From contig CAWEVL010000012.1 in assembly GCA_963812525.1 (NCBI GenBank), positions 62,001 through 126,000 on the forward strand: a DNA stretch of 64,000 bases, given 5' to 3'. A program made the position numbers and the translations under genes. This stretch comes from Bog-756 sp963812525 (GTDB lineage: Bacteria > Actinomycetota > Acidimicrobiia > Acidimicrobiales > RAAP-2). Shown here piece by piece: positions 1 through 8,137 of the stretch; positions within the stretch are counted from its first letter, which is position 1, and every line of letters starts with the position of its first letter. The notes under the pieces are model-generated. The model was not told the DNA's origin. It saw only the letters and a program-made list of their open reading frames with translations, and made no database searches.

Positions 1-103
1 AACAGGTGAGGCAGTAGCCGTGGTTGGCCTTTCCGCGGAGCACGAACCGGCCGTACCTGCGGATGCCCTGGATGGGGGGTGCGAGCCGCTCGTTCAAGGT
101 CAC
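1..103 (-). CDS. N-terminal fragment of an unrecognised protein (runs off the window)
   Basis: Only about 34 codons are inside the window, beginning with GTG at 103 and reading VTLNERLAPPIQ and then a stretch ending KANHGYCLTC. I do not recognise the family. The start is supported by a TAACTT -10 element at 116-111 placed 7 nt upstream, the same arrangement as at many other genes here, including an identical TAACTT before the gene at 5610. No function is assigned. It is transcribed in the same direction as the glutamine synthetase-like gene at 238 and lies downstream of it. Confidence 0.5.
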   Translation of the reverse strand, partial: MTLNERLAPPIQGIRRYGRFVLRGKANHGYCLTC

Positions 104-110
104 GCACCCG

Positions 111-116
111 AAGTTA
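111..116 (-). promoter_or_regulatory. Leaderless-type -10 element (TAACTT)
   Basis: TAACTT on the minus strand lies 7 nt before the GTG at 103. There is no convincing -35 box. Inferred from the recurrent motif in this window. Confidence 0.45.
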
Positions 117-237
117 GCGCGGTCACTCCGGACCGACCTCCGAGTCCTGGTCGCCACGCCTTCGAGGGCGGCAGGGCGGGTTCATCGGGATCCGAGCTTC
201 CGGGCGCTCCGGTACCGGCGACCGACCGCTCGTGGAC

Positions 238-1605
238 TCAGATGCGCTCGAAGTTGCGAGCCAGCTCCCAGTCGGTGACGACGCGGTTGGCTGCGGCCCA
301 CTCCTGCCGGGCGGTGTTGAGGAGGTGGTGGTGGACGTCGCGACCGAAGGCCTCGGCCGCCACCTCGCTGTCGGCCAGCCGGTCGATGGCCTCAGCCAGG
401 GTGGTCGGAATCCGCGGTACCTCCGGTGCGTGGTACGCGTTGCCGGTGAAGGCCGGTTCCAGCTCCAGTTGGTGTTCGATGCCCCACAGCCCGCCGGCGA
501 TGGCCGCCGCCAGCGCCAGGTACGGGTTCACGTCCGCCCCCGGGATGCGGCTCTCCACCCGCCGACCGGCCCCGCGGCCCACCGCCCGGAACCCGCAGGT
601 CCGGTTGTCCTCCCCCCACACCCGGGCCGTCGGGGCCCAGGAGTCGGGCACGTAGCGGCGGTAGGAGTTCACGTAGGGGGCGAAGCACCAGGCCAGCTGG
701 TCGGCGGCGAAGAGCTGACCGGCCACGAACTGGGCGCCGACGGGCGAGTACCCCGACGCCGACTCCTCGCCCGCCGCCGGGGCCATCAGGGGGGAGCCGG
801 TCTCGGCATCCCACAGGCTGGTGTGGATGTGGCAGGAGGAGCCGGCGGTGTCCATGGACCACTTGGCCATGAAGGTGGCGGCCCGTCCGAACCCCGAGGC
901 GATCTCCTTGACCCCGCTCTTGAACACCAGGTGACGGTCGGCCACCTCCAGGGCGCCGCCGTAGGTGATGTTGATCTCGTGTTGGCCGATGCCGGCCTCG
1001 CCCTTGGAGAACTCGATGGGGATCCCGGCCTCCACCATCTGGTTGCGGATCTTCCCGATGATGTACTCCTGGCGCGACGTCTGGAGCAGCTGGTAGTCCT
1101 CGATGGTGTCGGCGTGGGGGGCGAGGCCCTGCCAGTGCTTGTCGGCGGCTCCGGCGAAGGAGTCGAGGAACAGGTAGAACTCGAGCTCGGTGGCGCACTG
1201 GACCTCGAGGCCGCGGCCGGCCGCCCGCTCCAGCTGGCGACGCAGGATGCGACGGGGGGACACTTCGACCGGTTCACCCTCCAGGGTCAGGAGGTCGCAG
1301 AGCACCAGGGCGCTGCCCGGCAGCCAGGGCAGGGGGCGGACGGTCAGGGGGTCGATGACGGCGTTGAGGTCGCCGTAGCCGGTCTCCCAGTTGGCGAAGC
1401 GGTAGCCGGGCAGCGGCTCCATGTCGACGTCGCAGGCCATCAGGTAGTCGCAGACCTCGATCCCGTGATGCAGGACGTGCTCGAGGAAGAACGATCCGGT
1501 GACCCGCTTCCCCACCGGTCGGCCCTGCAGGTCGGGGAACGCCACCACCACCGTGTCGATGTCGCCCGTCTGGATCTGGTGAGGGAGCGTCTCGAGGGTC
1601 AGCAT
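238..1605 (-). CDS. Glutamine synthetase-family ligase, gamma-glutamylpolyamine synthetase-like (PuuA/GlnA3-type)
   Basis: A 455-residue glutamine synthetase-fold enzyme. Visible family features are the beta-grasp start (VVVAFPDLQGRPVGKRV), the metal/glutamate-site stretch GQHEINITYGGALEVADRH, the ATP-binding GSSCHIHTSLW and the C-terminal NPYLALAAAIAGG. This pattern fits the PuuA/GlnA3-GlnA4 branch, which joins glutamate to polyamines or other amines, rather than housekeeping GlnA, which also normally carries an adenylylation Tyr loop not seen here. ATG at 1605 is chosen because the SDR gene ends 38 nt upstream on the same strand. A glutamyl-amide hydrolase and an aldehyde dehydrogenase are encoded divergently next to it, which supports amine or polyamine catabolism through gamma-glutamyl intermediates. 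The exact amine substrate cannot be read from sequence. Confidence 0.85.
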   Translation of the reverse strand: MLTLETLPHQIQTGDIDTVVVAFPDLQGRPVGKRVTGSFFLEHVLHHGIEVCDYLMACDVDMEPLPGYRFANWETGYGDLNAVIDPLTVRPLPWLPGSALVLCDLLTLEGEPVEVSPRRILRRQLERAAGRGLEVQCATELEFYLFLDSFAGAADKHWQGLAPHADTIEDYQLLQTSRQEYIIGKIRNQMVEAGIPIEFSKGEAGIGQHEINITYGGALEVADRHLVFKSGVKEIASGFGRAATFMAKWSMDTAGSSCHIHTSLWDAETGSPLMAPAAGEESASGYSPVGAQFVAGQLFAADQLAWCFAPYVNSYRRYVPDSWAPTARVWGEDNRTCGFRAVGRGAGRRVESRIPGADVNPYLALAAAIAGGLWGIEHQLELEPAFTGNAYHAPEVPRIPTTLAEAIDRLADSEVAAEAFGRDVHHHLLNTARQEWAAANRVVTDWELARNFERI

Positions 1606-1643
1606 GGATGCACTCTGGTCCAGTGGCGACCCGCCGTCCAGCC

Positions 1644-2420
1644 CTACTCGGGGGTGACGTAGGCCGCGGTGATCCCGCCGTCGACCACCAGGGCCGAGCC
1701 GGTGACGAAGGAGGCGTCGTCCGAGGCCAGGAACAGCGCGGCCTTGGCGATCTCCTCCGGCCGCCCGAACCGGCCGATGGGGATGTGCACCAGCCGTCGC
1801 TGCCGCCGCTCGGGGTCGGCCAGCAGCTCGGCCAGCAGCGGCGTCTCGACGGGACCGGGGCAGATGGAGTTGGCCCGGATCCCCCGTCGGGCGTACTCCA
1901 CGGCCAGCTCCCGGGTCATGGCCAGCACCCCGCCCTTGGAGGCGGTGTAAGCCATCTGGGCGGTGGCCGCCCCGACCAGGGCCACGAACGAGGCCACGTT
2001 CACGATGGAGCCGCCCCCGGAGTCCACCATGGCCGGCACCCCGGCCCGGCAGCCGAGCCACACGCCCTTCAGATTGACCTCCATCACCCTCTGCCAGGTC
2101 TCGGGCGGGGTGTCCAGGATCCCCCCGTCGTCGTCCGGGAAGATGCCGGCGTTGTTGAACAGCACGTGGAGGCCGCCGTAGGTGCTGACGGCGGCGGCCA
2201 CCATGGCCGTGACCTGGGCCTCGTCCGAGACGTCGACGGTCACCGCGGTGGCCGTCCCGCCCGCCCCGACGATCTCGGCCACCGCCGACTCGGCCTGGTC
2301 GGCGGCCACGTCGGCCACCACCACCCGGGCCCCCTCGGCGGCGAAGAGCGAGGCGGCCACCCGGCCGATCCCGCTACCGGCCCCGGTGATCACGGCAACC
2401 TTGCCGTCCAGTCGAGCCAT
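1644..2420 (-). CDS. SDR-family NAD(P)-dependent oxidoreductase
   Basis: A 258-residue classical short-chain dehydrogenase. It has the cofactor glycine motif TGAGSGIG near residue 13, NNAG near residue 90, the catalytic Ser in VNVASF followed by YTASK (Tyr-x3-Lys), and the family C-terminus GSALVVDGG. An acidic residue after the second beta strand (VVADVAAD) suggests an NAD preference, which is inference. ATG at 2420 is preceded by a good ribosome site (GAGGAG). It lies 38 nt upstream of the glutamine synthetase-like gene and probably shares its transcript. The substrate is unknown. Confidence 0.85.
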   Translation of the reverse strand: MARLDGKVAVITGAGSGIGRVAASLFAAEGARVVVADVAADQAESAVAEIVGAGGTATAVTVDVSDEAQVTAMVAAAVSTYGGLHVLFNNAGIFPDDDGGILDTPPETWQRVMEVNLKGVWLGCRAGVPAMVDSGGGSIVNVASFVALVGAATAQMAYTASKGGVLAMTRELAVEYARRGIRANSICPGPVETPLLAELLADPERRQRRLVHIPIGRFGRPEEIAKAALFLASDDASFVTGSALVVDGGITAAYVTPE

Positions 2421-2510
2421 CGCCGTCTCCTCTCTGACCTGACGCCGTCCTCGGTGCTGTCGTCGGGACGGTGCGGGGGGCTGACGCCGGCCGCGGGCCC
2501 TCGGCTGCGC

Positions 2511-2516
2511 ACCTTA
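2511..2516 (-). promoter_or_regulatory. -10-like element (TAAGGT) for the SDR/glutamine synthetase unit
   Basis: TAAGGT on the minus strand would give a leader of about 85 nt before the ATG at 2420. It sits back to back with the plus-strand GATACT at 2540, forming a divergent promoter region. Confidence 0.3.
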
Positions 2517-2539
2517 TCGGCGCGTCGTGAGGGCGGTGG

Positions 2540-2545
2540 GATACT
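2540..2545 (+). promoter_or_regulatory. Leaderless-type -10 element (GATACT)
   Basis: GATACT followed by a 7-nt spacer and GTG at 2553. The same hexamer precedes the ATG at 10874. Confidence 0.45.
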
Positions 2546-2552
2546 GCAGTCC

Positions 2553-2651
2553 GTGTCGTCCGAGTCCGTCTCGTCCGAGCCCGTGCCGTCCGAGCCGGTG
2601 CCGTCCGAGCCCGTGCCGTCCGAGCCGGTGCCGTCCGAGCCCGTGCCGTCC
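2553..2651 (+). repeat. 15-bp in-frame tandem repeat encoding Val-Pro-Ser-Glu-Pro units
   Basis: About seven copies of a 15-bp unit (GTG CCG TCC GAG CCS) in register with the reading frame, encoding VSSES, VSSEP, then four VPSEP and a partial VPSAG. The last base of successive central units alternates G and C, giving a 30-bp higher-order period. Each unit opens with GTG or GTC, so several in-frame GTG codons could act as starts. Confidence 0.85.
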
Positions 2652-3407
2652 GCCGGTGCCCGGCCGCTCATCGGGGTCACCATGTACCGACAGACCACTT
2701 CGTGGTGGTCGTGGCAACGCGACGCCGCCCTGGTGCCCGGGGCCTACCTCGACATGGTCGAGGCGTCGGGGGGCGAGGCGCTGCTCCTCGCGCCCCGGGG
2801 CGAAGGGGGAGGACGGTCCGACGCCGGCCGCGACCACCGGGTGGCCTCCGTCCTCGACGGCCTGGTCCTCATCGGCGGGGGGGACGTCGACGCCGCCCGC
2901 TACGGTGCCGATCCCGACCCGCGCAACGGCGGCACCAGCGACGAGCGCGACGAGCTCGAACTGGGCCTGCTGGGTGCGGCCCTCGAGCGGGACCTCCCGG
3001 TCCTCGCCATCTGCCGGGGGATGCAGGCGCTCAACGTGCACCTGGGGGGCGACCTGGTCCAGCAGCTGCCCGACCTCCTGGGGACCACCGTGCACCAACC
3101 CCGTCCCGGGGCCTTCGGTCCGGTCACCGTGGCCACCGAGGCGGGGAGTATCGTGCGCAGCCTGTTCGGAGCCCGGGCCGAGGTGCTGTGCAGCCACCAC
3201 CAGGCCCTCGGCCGGCTGGGTGCGGGCCTGGTGGTCACGGCCCGGAGCGAGGACGGGGTGATCGAGGCCGTCGAGCTGCCCGGCCGGCGGTTGGTGGTCG
3301 GCGTCCAGTGGCATCCCGAGGAGACCGGCGACGTCCGGTTGTTCGAGGCCCTGGTCCGGGCGGCCGAAGCCCCCATCCGGGAGATCGCCACCGAGGAGCA
3401 CGTATGA
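2553..3407 (+). CDS. Class I glutamine amidotransferase-like hydrolase (gamma-glutamyl-GABA hydrolase type, PuuD-like)
   Basis: About 284 residues. After an unusual N-terminal run of VPSEP repeats the peptidase C26 domain begins at PLIGVTMYRQ. The nucleophile elbow LAICRGMQALNVHLGG contains the catalytic Cys, and GVQWHPEET carries the His and Glu of the triad. QLPDLLGTTVHQP is typical of the PuuD branch, which removes glutamate from gamma-glutamylated amines. GTG at 2553 is favoured because a GATACT -10 lies 7 nt before it; a start inside the repeat is possible. The stop overlaps the next ATG (ATGA at 3404), so it is coupled to the aldehyde dehydrogenase. The conserved domain is complete. Confidence 0.85.
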   Translation: MSSESVSSEPVPSEPVPSEPVPSEPVPSEPVPSAGARPLIGVTMYRQTTSWWSWQRDAALVPGAYLDMVEASGGEALLLAPRGEGGGRSDAGRDHRVASVLDGLVLIGGGDVDAARYGADPDPRNGGTSDERDELELGLLGAALERDLPVLAICRGMQALNVHLGGDLVQQLPDLLGTTVHQPRPGAFGPVTVATEAGSIVRSLFGARAEVLCSHHQALGRLGAGLVVTARSEDGVIEAVELPGRRLVVGVQWHPEETGDVRLFEALVRAAEAPIREIATEEHV

Positions 3408-4795
3408 GTGACACCACCGTCGTGGTCAACCCGGCCACCGAGATGCCCATCGCCGAGCTGTCCCGCGGCGGGGTCGGGGAGGCGGACGCCGCCGTCGCCC
3501 GGGCGCTGGCCGCCGGGCCGGCCTGGCGGGCCGTCGCCCCGGCCGATCGGGCCCGGTTGCTGCGTCGGTTCGCCGCCCGGGTGGAAGAGCACGGCGAGGA
3601 GCTGGCCCAGCTGGAGACGGCCAATGTGGGCAAGGCCATCGTGGACAGCCGCGACGAGGTGGGCATGGTGGCCGAGGTGCTCTACTTCTATGCCGGTGCG
3701 GTGGACAAGCACCGGGGGGCGACGGTGCCGGTGGCCGGCGGCGTGGACATGACCTTCCACGAGCCGCTCGGCGTGGTGGCGGCCATCGTCCCCTGGAACT
3801 TCCCCGTGGCCATCACCTCCTGGAAGGTGGGCCCGGCCCTGGCCACCGGCAACACCATCGTGGTCAAGCCGGCCGAGATCACCCCGCTCTCGGCGCTGCG
3901 GCTGGCCGAGCTGGCGCTGGAGGCGGGCATCCCCGAGGGCGTCCTGCAGGTGGTGGTGGGCAAGGGGTCGGTGGTGGGGAGCCGGCTGGTCGAGCACCCG
4001 GATGTGGCCAAGGTGGCCTTCACCGGATCGACCGAGGTGGGTCGGGACGTGATGCGCCGGGCCTCGGCCACCATCAAACGGGTCACCCTGGAGCTGGGTG
4101 GGAAGTCGGCCTCGGTGATCTTCGCCGACGCCGATCTCGAGCGGGCGGCGGCGGCCACCCCGGGGGGCGTCTTCGCCAATGCCGGCCAGGACTGCTGCGC
4201 CCGCAGCCGGGTGCTGGTGCAGCGCGGCGTCGTCGACCGCTACCTCGAGCTACTGGCCGACGCGCTGACGCGGTGGACGGTCGGCGACCCCACCGATCCC
4301 ACCGTCCAGATGGGTCCCCTGGTCACCGCGTCCCACCGACGGGTGGTCGAGGGCTTCCTGGCCCCGGGGATGGGCCCGCCGGGCGGAGGGGCGGTGGAGG
4401 TGTTCGCGGCCGGCGCCGTCCCCGACGGCCCCGGCTTCTGGTTCCCGCCCACGGTGGTGGCTCCCGCCGATCCCGGCTGGCGCATGGCCCGCGAGGAGAT
4501 CTTCGGACCGGTGGTGGCGGTCATTCCCTTCGAGGACGAGGCGGACGCCGTGCGGTTGGCCAACGACACGCCCTACGGGCTGTCCGGCTCCATCTGGACC
4601 GGCGACGGGGCCCGGGCCCTGCGGATGGCCCGGGCCATCCAGTCCGGCAACCTCTCGGTCAACTCGCACAGCTCGGTGCGGGTGCAGACCAGCTTCGGCG
4701 GGATGAAGCAGTCGGGCTTCGGGCGGGAGCTCGGCCTCGAGGCCCTGGCCTCCTACAGCGACGTGAAGAACGTCTTCGTCTCCACCGACGAGTGA
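3404..4795 (+). CDS. Aldehyde dehydrogenase, gamma-glutamyl-aminobutyraldehyde dehydrogenase-like
   Basis: A 463-residue NAD(P)-dependent aldehyde dehydrogenase. It contains the substrate-channel motif VPWNFP, the cofactor motif FTGSTEVGR, the active-site glutamate in LELGGKSA, and the catalytic Cys264 in NAGQDCCARSR (a Cys pair). EEIFGPVVAVIPF and a C-terminal GGMKQSGFGRELG complete the fold. With the hydrolase before it and the glutamine synthetase-like gene opposite, it would oxidise a gamma-glutamyl-aminoaldehyde. It overlaps the hydrolase by 4 nt and the following SDR by 4 nt, so translation is coupled. No amine oxidase (PuuB) is seen nearby. Confidence 0.88.
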   Translation: MSDTTVVVNPATEMPIAELSRGGVGEADAAVARALAAGPAWRAVAPADRARLLRRFAARVEEHGEELAQLETANVGKAIVDSRDEVGMVAEVLYFYAGAVDKHRGATVPVAGGVDMTFHEPLGVVAAIVPWNFPVAITSWKVGPALATGNTIVVKPAEITPLSALRLAELALEAGIPEGVLQVVVGKGSVVGSRLVEHPDVAKVAFTGSTEVGRDVMRRASATIKRVTLELGGKSASVIFADADLERAAAATPGGVFANAGQDCCARSRVLVQRGVVDRYLELLADALTRWTVGDPTDPTVQMGPLVTASHRRVVEGFLAPGMGPPGGGAVEVFAAGAVPDGPGFWFPPTVVAPADPGWRMAREEIFGPVVAVIPFEDEADAVRLANDTPYGLSGSIWTGDGARALRMARAIQSGNLSVNSHSSVRVQTSFGGMKQSGFGRELGLEALASYSDVKNVFVSTDE

Positions 4796-5571
4796 GCCCC
4801 GCACCGTCCGACCGCCGTCCTGGGGAGCTGGTCGTCGTGATCACCGGGGCCAGCCGGGGCCTGGGGGCCGGGATGGCCGAGGCGATGGCCGCCGAGGGGG
4901 TACGCCTGGGACTGTGTGCCCGGACCCGGCCCGATGCTCCCGGGGGGACTGCGTCGCTCACCGGATCGGTGGATGTCACCGACGCCGACGCCGTCGAGCG
5001 GTTCGGCGCCGAGGTGGTCGCCCGGTTCGACCGCATCGATGTGTGGGTCAACAATGCCGGTGTGCTGGCCCCCATCGGCCGACTGGCCGACGCCGACCCC
5101 GTCGGCCTGCGCCGCAACGTGGAGGTCAACGTGCTCGGGGTGCTGCACGGATCGGCCACCTTCGCCCGGCACGTGCGGTCGCGACCCGGTGGCGGCGTGC
5201 TGGTCAACCTGACCTCCGGCGCCGCCACCCGCCCCTACGAAGGTTGGGCGGCCTACGGGGGCGCGAAGGCCGCGGTGGACATGATCACCGAGGTGGTGGC
5301 CCGTGAGGAGCGGAGCGCCGGCCTCGCCGCCTACGCCCTCTCGCCGGGCCTGGTCGACACGGACATGCAGGCGCAGATCCGGTCGACCCCGGTCGAGGAC
5401 TTCCCGGCCGTGGGTCGGTTCCTCCAGGCCTCCCGGGAGGGCGCGTTCAACTCGCCGGCCCGGGTGGCCCGGTACGTGCTCGAGCGGCTGGTCGCCGCCG
5501 GCGGCGACGGCGTGGTCCCGTCCGGTCAGAACCACTTGGTGGTGCGCCGGCGGGTGCCCGACGGGCCGTGA
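4792..5571 (+). CDS. SDR-family oxidoreductase
   Basis: A 259-residue short-chain dehydrogenase starting with GTG at 4792, overlapping the aldehyde dehydrogenase stop (GTGA). It shows VVVITGASRGLG for the cofactor, NNAGVLAPIG, catalytic NLTSGAATRP and YGGAK. Basic residues just after the second strand (LCARTRPD) suggest NADPH, which is inference. It is the last gene of the three-gene transcript that begins at 2553. The substrate is not predictable and it may simply reduce or oxidise a carbonyl from amine breakdown. Confidence 0.8.
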   Translation: MSPAPSDRRPGELVVVITGASRGLGAGMAEAMAAEGVRLGLCARTRPDAPGGTASLTGSVDVTDADAVERFGAEVVARFDRIDVWVNNAGVLAPIGRLADADPVGLRRNVEVNVLGVLHGSATFARHVRSRPGGGVLVNLTSGAATRPYEGWAAYGGAKAAVDMITEVVAREERSAGLAAYALSPGLVDTDMQAQIRSTPVEDFPAVGRFLQASREGAFNSPARVARYVLERLVAAGGDGVVPSGQNHLVVRRRVPDGP

Positions 5572-5597
5572 GGGTCGGACGGCCCCGCTGCGTGGAT

Positions 5598-5603
5598 TAA
5601 CTT
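5598..5603 (+). promoter_or_regulatory. Leaderless-type -10 element (TAACTT)
   Basis: TAACTT, 6-nt spacer, then ATG at 5610. Confidence 0.5.
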
Positions 5604-5609
5604 CGGTCC

Positions 5610-7874
5610 ATGGCCACTACCACGTTGTCGCCCCCGGAACCCCCGAAGGAACGGCCACGGTCCCAGCCGGCCGAGACGAGCGGACTGGCCCGGATCGCCG
5701 GCTGGTGCCACGACCACCGGTGGTGGGTGCTCGTCTTCTGGCTGGTGGCCCTGGTCGGGACCAACGTGGTGGCCCAGGCGGCCGGGAGCAACTTCTCCAA
5801 CAACCTCAACGGGGGCAAGCAGCCGGTGCAGCAGATCCTCAACCAGGCTTTCCCCAACCAGAAGGGAAGCCCGGCCCAGGTGGTCATCACCTCGACGGGG
5901 CCGATCACCGCGGCCTCGGTGCAGGACCGGACGGCCAAGCTGGCGGCCGCCCTCCGCCCGCTGGCCCATGTCTCCGACGTGGTCAGCCCGTTCACCGCGG
6001 CCGGGGCCCACCAGATCTCGGCCGACGGCCACATCGCCTACGTGCAGGTGGTCTTCGACCAGCAGGCCGGCGACCTCCCCGAGAACGCCATCAAGCAGGT
6101 GGTGACCACGGCCCAGTCGTTCGCCGCGCCCGGCTACCACGTGGCCCTGGGCGGGCAGGCCATCAGCCTGGTGGCCGGGGCCAAGCCCGGATCCAGTGAG
6201 GGCATCGGCATCCTGGCCGCCATCATCATCATGCTCCTGGCCTTCGGGTCGGTGGTGGCCATGGGCCTCCCCATCATGACCGCCCTGTTCGGTATCGCCA
6301 TCGCCTTCGCCGTGCTCGACCTGCTGTCCCACGTCATCACCACACCCACCTTCGCCCCCGAGATCATGGCCATGATCGGGCTCGGGGTGGGCATCGACTA
6401 CGCCCTGTTCATCGTCACCCGCTACCGCAACGGCCTGGCCGAGGGCCGCGACCCCCGCCAGGCTGCCGCCGTCTCGCTGGCCACCTCGGGCCGGTCGGTG
6501 GTCTTCGCCGGCACGACGGTGATCCTCTCCCTGCTGGGCCTGTTCATCCTGCAGCTGCCGTTCATGCGGGGCCTGGCCGTCGGGGCCATCTCCGCCGTGG
6601 TCCTGGTCATGCTGGCGGCCACCACCCTCCTGCCGGCCATGCTCGGGTTCTCGGGCCGGGCCATCGACAAGCTGCACGTCCCCGGCCTCCTCCAGAGCGC
6701 CAGCGAACCGTCCGAACGCGGCTTCTGGTACCGGTGGAGCCGTACCGTGCAGCGACGCCCGCTCCTGGCCGCACTGGGCGCCCTGCTCTGCCTGCTCGTG
6801 CTCATCGTCCCGTTCTTCTCGATGCGGCTGGCCTTCACCGACGCCGGCAACGACCCGACCAGCAGCACCACCCGTCAGGCCTTCGATGCCCTGGCCACCG
6901 GCTTCGGCCCCGGCTTCAACGGGCCGCTGATCGTGGCCGCCTCGGTGCCCGACGGCCAGCGGGCCGCCGTCGACCAACTGCAGGCCAGGGTGAAGGCCAC
7001 CCCCGGCGTGGCCTTCACCACACCGGTCCAGTTCTCCGCGTCGGGCCACGACGCGGTGATCATCGCGTACCCGACCACGTCACCGCAGTCGGCCAAGACC
7101 GAGGCCATTGTCCACACCCTGCGCGACGACGTCATCCCCGGTGCCACCGCCGGCACCGGCGTGGTGGCCTACGTCGGCGGTGAGACGGCCGGGTCGGTCG
7201 ATGCCTCCTCGTACCTGTCCGACCGCCTGGTGTGGGTCATCGGCGCCGTGCTCCTGTTGTCCTTCCTCCTGTTGATGGCCGTGTTCCGATCGCTGGCCAT
7301 CCCGCTGAAGGCGGTGGTGGTCAACCTGCTGTCGGTGGGGGCCGCCTACGGGGTCATCGTGGCCGTGTTCCAATGGGGCTGGCTGGGCGGGCTGATCGGC
7401 ATCGGGGCCACCAGCCCCATCGACCCGTGGATCCCCCTCATGATGTTCACCATCCTGTTCGGGCTGTCCATGGACTACGAGGTCTTCCTCCTCTCCCGCA
7501 TCCGGGAGGAGTGGCGGCGGACCGGAGACAACTCCAGCGCGGTGGCCGACGGACTGGCCAAGACCGCCCGGGTCATCACCGCCGCCGCCGCCATCATGAT
7601 CTGCGTGTTCGGGTCCTTCGTCATCGGTGACCCCCTGCACGTGCTCAAGGTGTTCGGCCTCGGTCTGGCCGCCGCCATCTTCATCGACGCCACCCTGGTC
7701 CGGATGGTCCTGGTCCCCGCCATCATGGAACTGCTCGGCCGGGCCAACTGGTGGATGCCCTCCTGGCTCGACCGGATCGTCCCGCACCTGGGCGTCGAGG
7801 TCGATGTGGTGCCGCCGGCCCCCGGAGCCGACGGCCCGGCCGGCGCCCGGGAGGGGGAACTGGCCGCCACCTGA
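5610..7874 (+). CDS. MMPL/RND-family membrane transporter
   Basis: A 754-residue inner-membrane exporter of the MMPL branch of RND transporters. A single TM near residue 40 is followed by an extracytoplasmic domain (GSNFSNNLNGG onward). A first membrane bundle contains GVGIDYALFIVTRYRNG, then a second external loop (LAFTDAGNDPTSS) leads to a second bundle with GLSMDYEVFLLSRIREEW. The duplicated Asp-Tyr motifs are the proton-relay signature of the family. ATG at 5610 is fixed by the TAACTT element 6 nt upstream. Actinobacterial relatives export lipids or drugs; which applies here is unknown. It stands as its own transcription unit. Confidence 0.9.
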   Translation: MATTTLSPPEPPKERPRSQPAETSGLARIAGWCHDHRWWVLVFWLVALVGTNVVAQAAGSNFSNNLNGGKQPVQQILNQAFPNQKGSPAQVVITSTGPITAASVQDRTAKLAAALRPLAHVSDVVSPFTAAGAHQISADGHIAYVQVVFDQQAGDLPENAIKQVVTTAQSFAAPGYHVALGGQAISLVAGAKPGSSEGIGILAAIIIMLLAFGSVVAMGLPIMTALFGIAIAFAVLDLLSHVITTPTFAPEIMAMIGLGVGIDYALFIVTRYRNGLAEGRDPRQAAAVSLATSGRSVVFAGTTVILSLLGLFILQLPFMRGLAVGAISAVVLVMLAATTLLPAMLGFSGRAIDKLHVPGLLQSASEPSERGFWYRWSRTVQRRPLLAALGALLCLLVLIVPFFSMRLAFTDAGNDPTSSTTRQAFDALATGFGPGFNGPLIVAASVPDGQRAAVDQLQARVKATPGVAFTTPVQFSASGHDAVIIAYPTTSPQSAKTEAIVHTLRDDVIPGATAGTGVVAYVGGETAGSVDASSYLSDRLVWVIGAVLLLSFLLLMAVFRSLAIPLKAVVVNLLSVGAAYGVIVAVFQWGWLGGLIGIGATSPIDPWIPLMMFTILFGLSMDYEVFLLSRIREEWRRTGDNSSAVADGLAKTARVITAAAAIMICVFGSFVIGDPLHVLKVFGLGLAAAIFIDATLVRMVLVPAIMELLGRANWWMPSWLDRIVPHLGVEVDVVPPAPGADGPAGAREGELAAT

Positions 7875-7939
7875 GGGCCGACCGCCGCCCCGGGCCGCCG
7901 GGGGGCCCGCCGGTAGTGCCGAGGCCGGCCCCCGGCGGG

Positions 7940-7945
7940 TAACGT
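7940..7945 (+). promoter_or_regulatory. Leaderless-type -10 element (TAACGT)
   Basis: TAACGT, 7-nt spacer, then ATG at 7953 of the 39-codon gene. It supports that small gene being expressed. Confidence 0.5.
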
Positions 7946-7952
7946 CAGCCCC

Positions 7953-8072
7953 ATGTCAGATCGTTCTCGCAAGATCGCCAAGCCCGCAGCAGCGTTCGGC
8001 GTCCTGGCCACCATGGCGAGCATCTGGTGGTTCGCCCTGCGGCCCCGCCGCAAGCACAAGGGCGAGGAGTAG
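7953..8072 (+). CDS. 39-residue single-pass membrane mini-protein
   Basis: A short gene of 39 codons plus stop TAG. The product has a basic N-terminus (MSDRSRKIAKP), one hydrophobic segment (roughly residues 12-29, containing FGVLATMASIWWFAL) and a charged tail RPRRKHKGEE. This is the layout of a small bitopic membrane protein. A TAACGT -10 element 7 nt before the ATG and G/C-rich third positions support it as real. It lies alone between the MMPL and MFS exporters, each of which has its own promoter. I do not recognise a family; it could modulate a neighbouring transporter, which is speculation. Confidence 0.65.
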   Translation: MSDRSRKIAKPAAAFGVLATMASIWWFALRPRRKHKGEE

Positions 8073-8125
8073 CCCCGCTCCGGACCGACCCCACGGGCCC
8101 GGGCCTGACCGGACCGGTCGGCCGG

Positions 8126-8131
8126 TAACCT
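8126..8131 (+). promoter_or_regulatory. Leaderless-type -10 element (TAACCT)
   Basis: TAACCT, 6-nt spacer, then GTG at 8138. Confidence 0.5.
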
Positions 8132-8137
8132 CGACCG

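Noticed and set aside
232..1662. A 476-codon plus-strand frame opposite the glutamine synthetase-like gene
   Set aside because: It mirrors the coding strand and shows no recognisable domain; the minus-strand frame has clear catalytic motifs.
2553..2651. The tandem repeat as a CRISPR-like array
   Set aside because: Units are only 15 bp, contiguous, without spacers, and lie in a coding frame.
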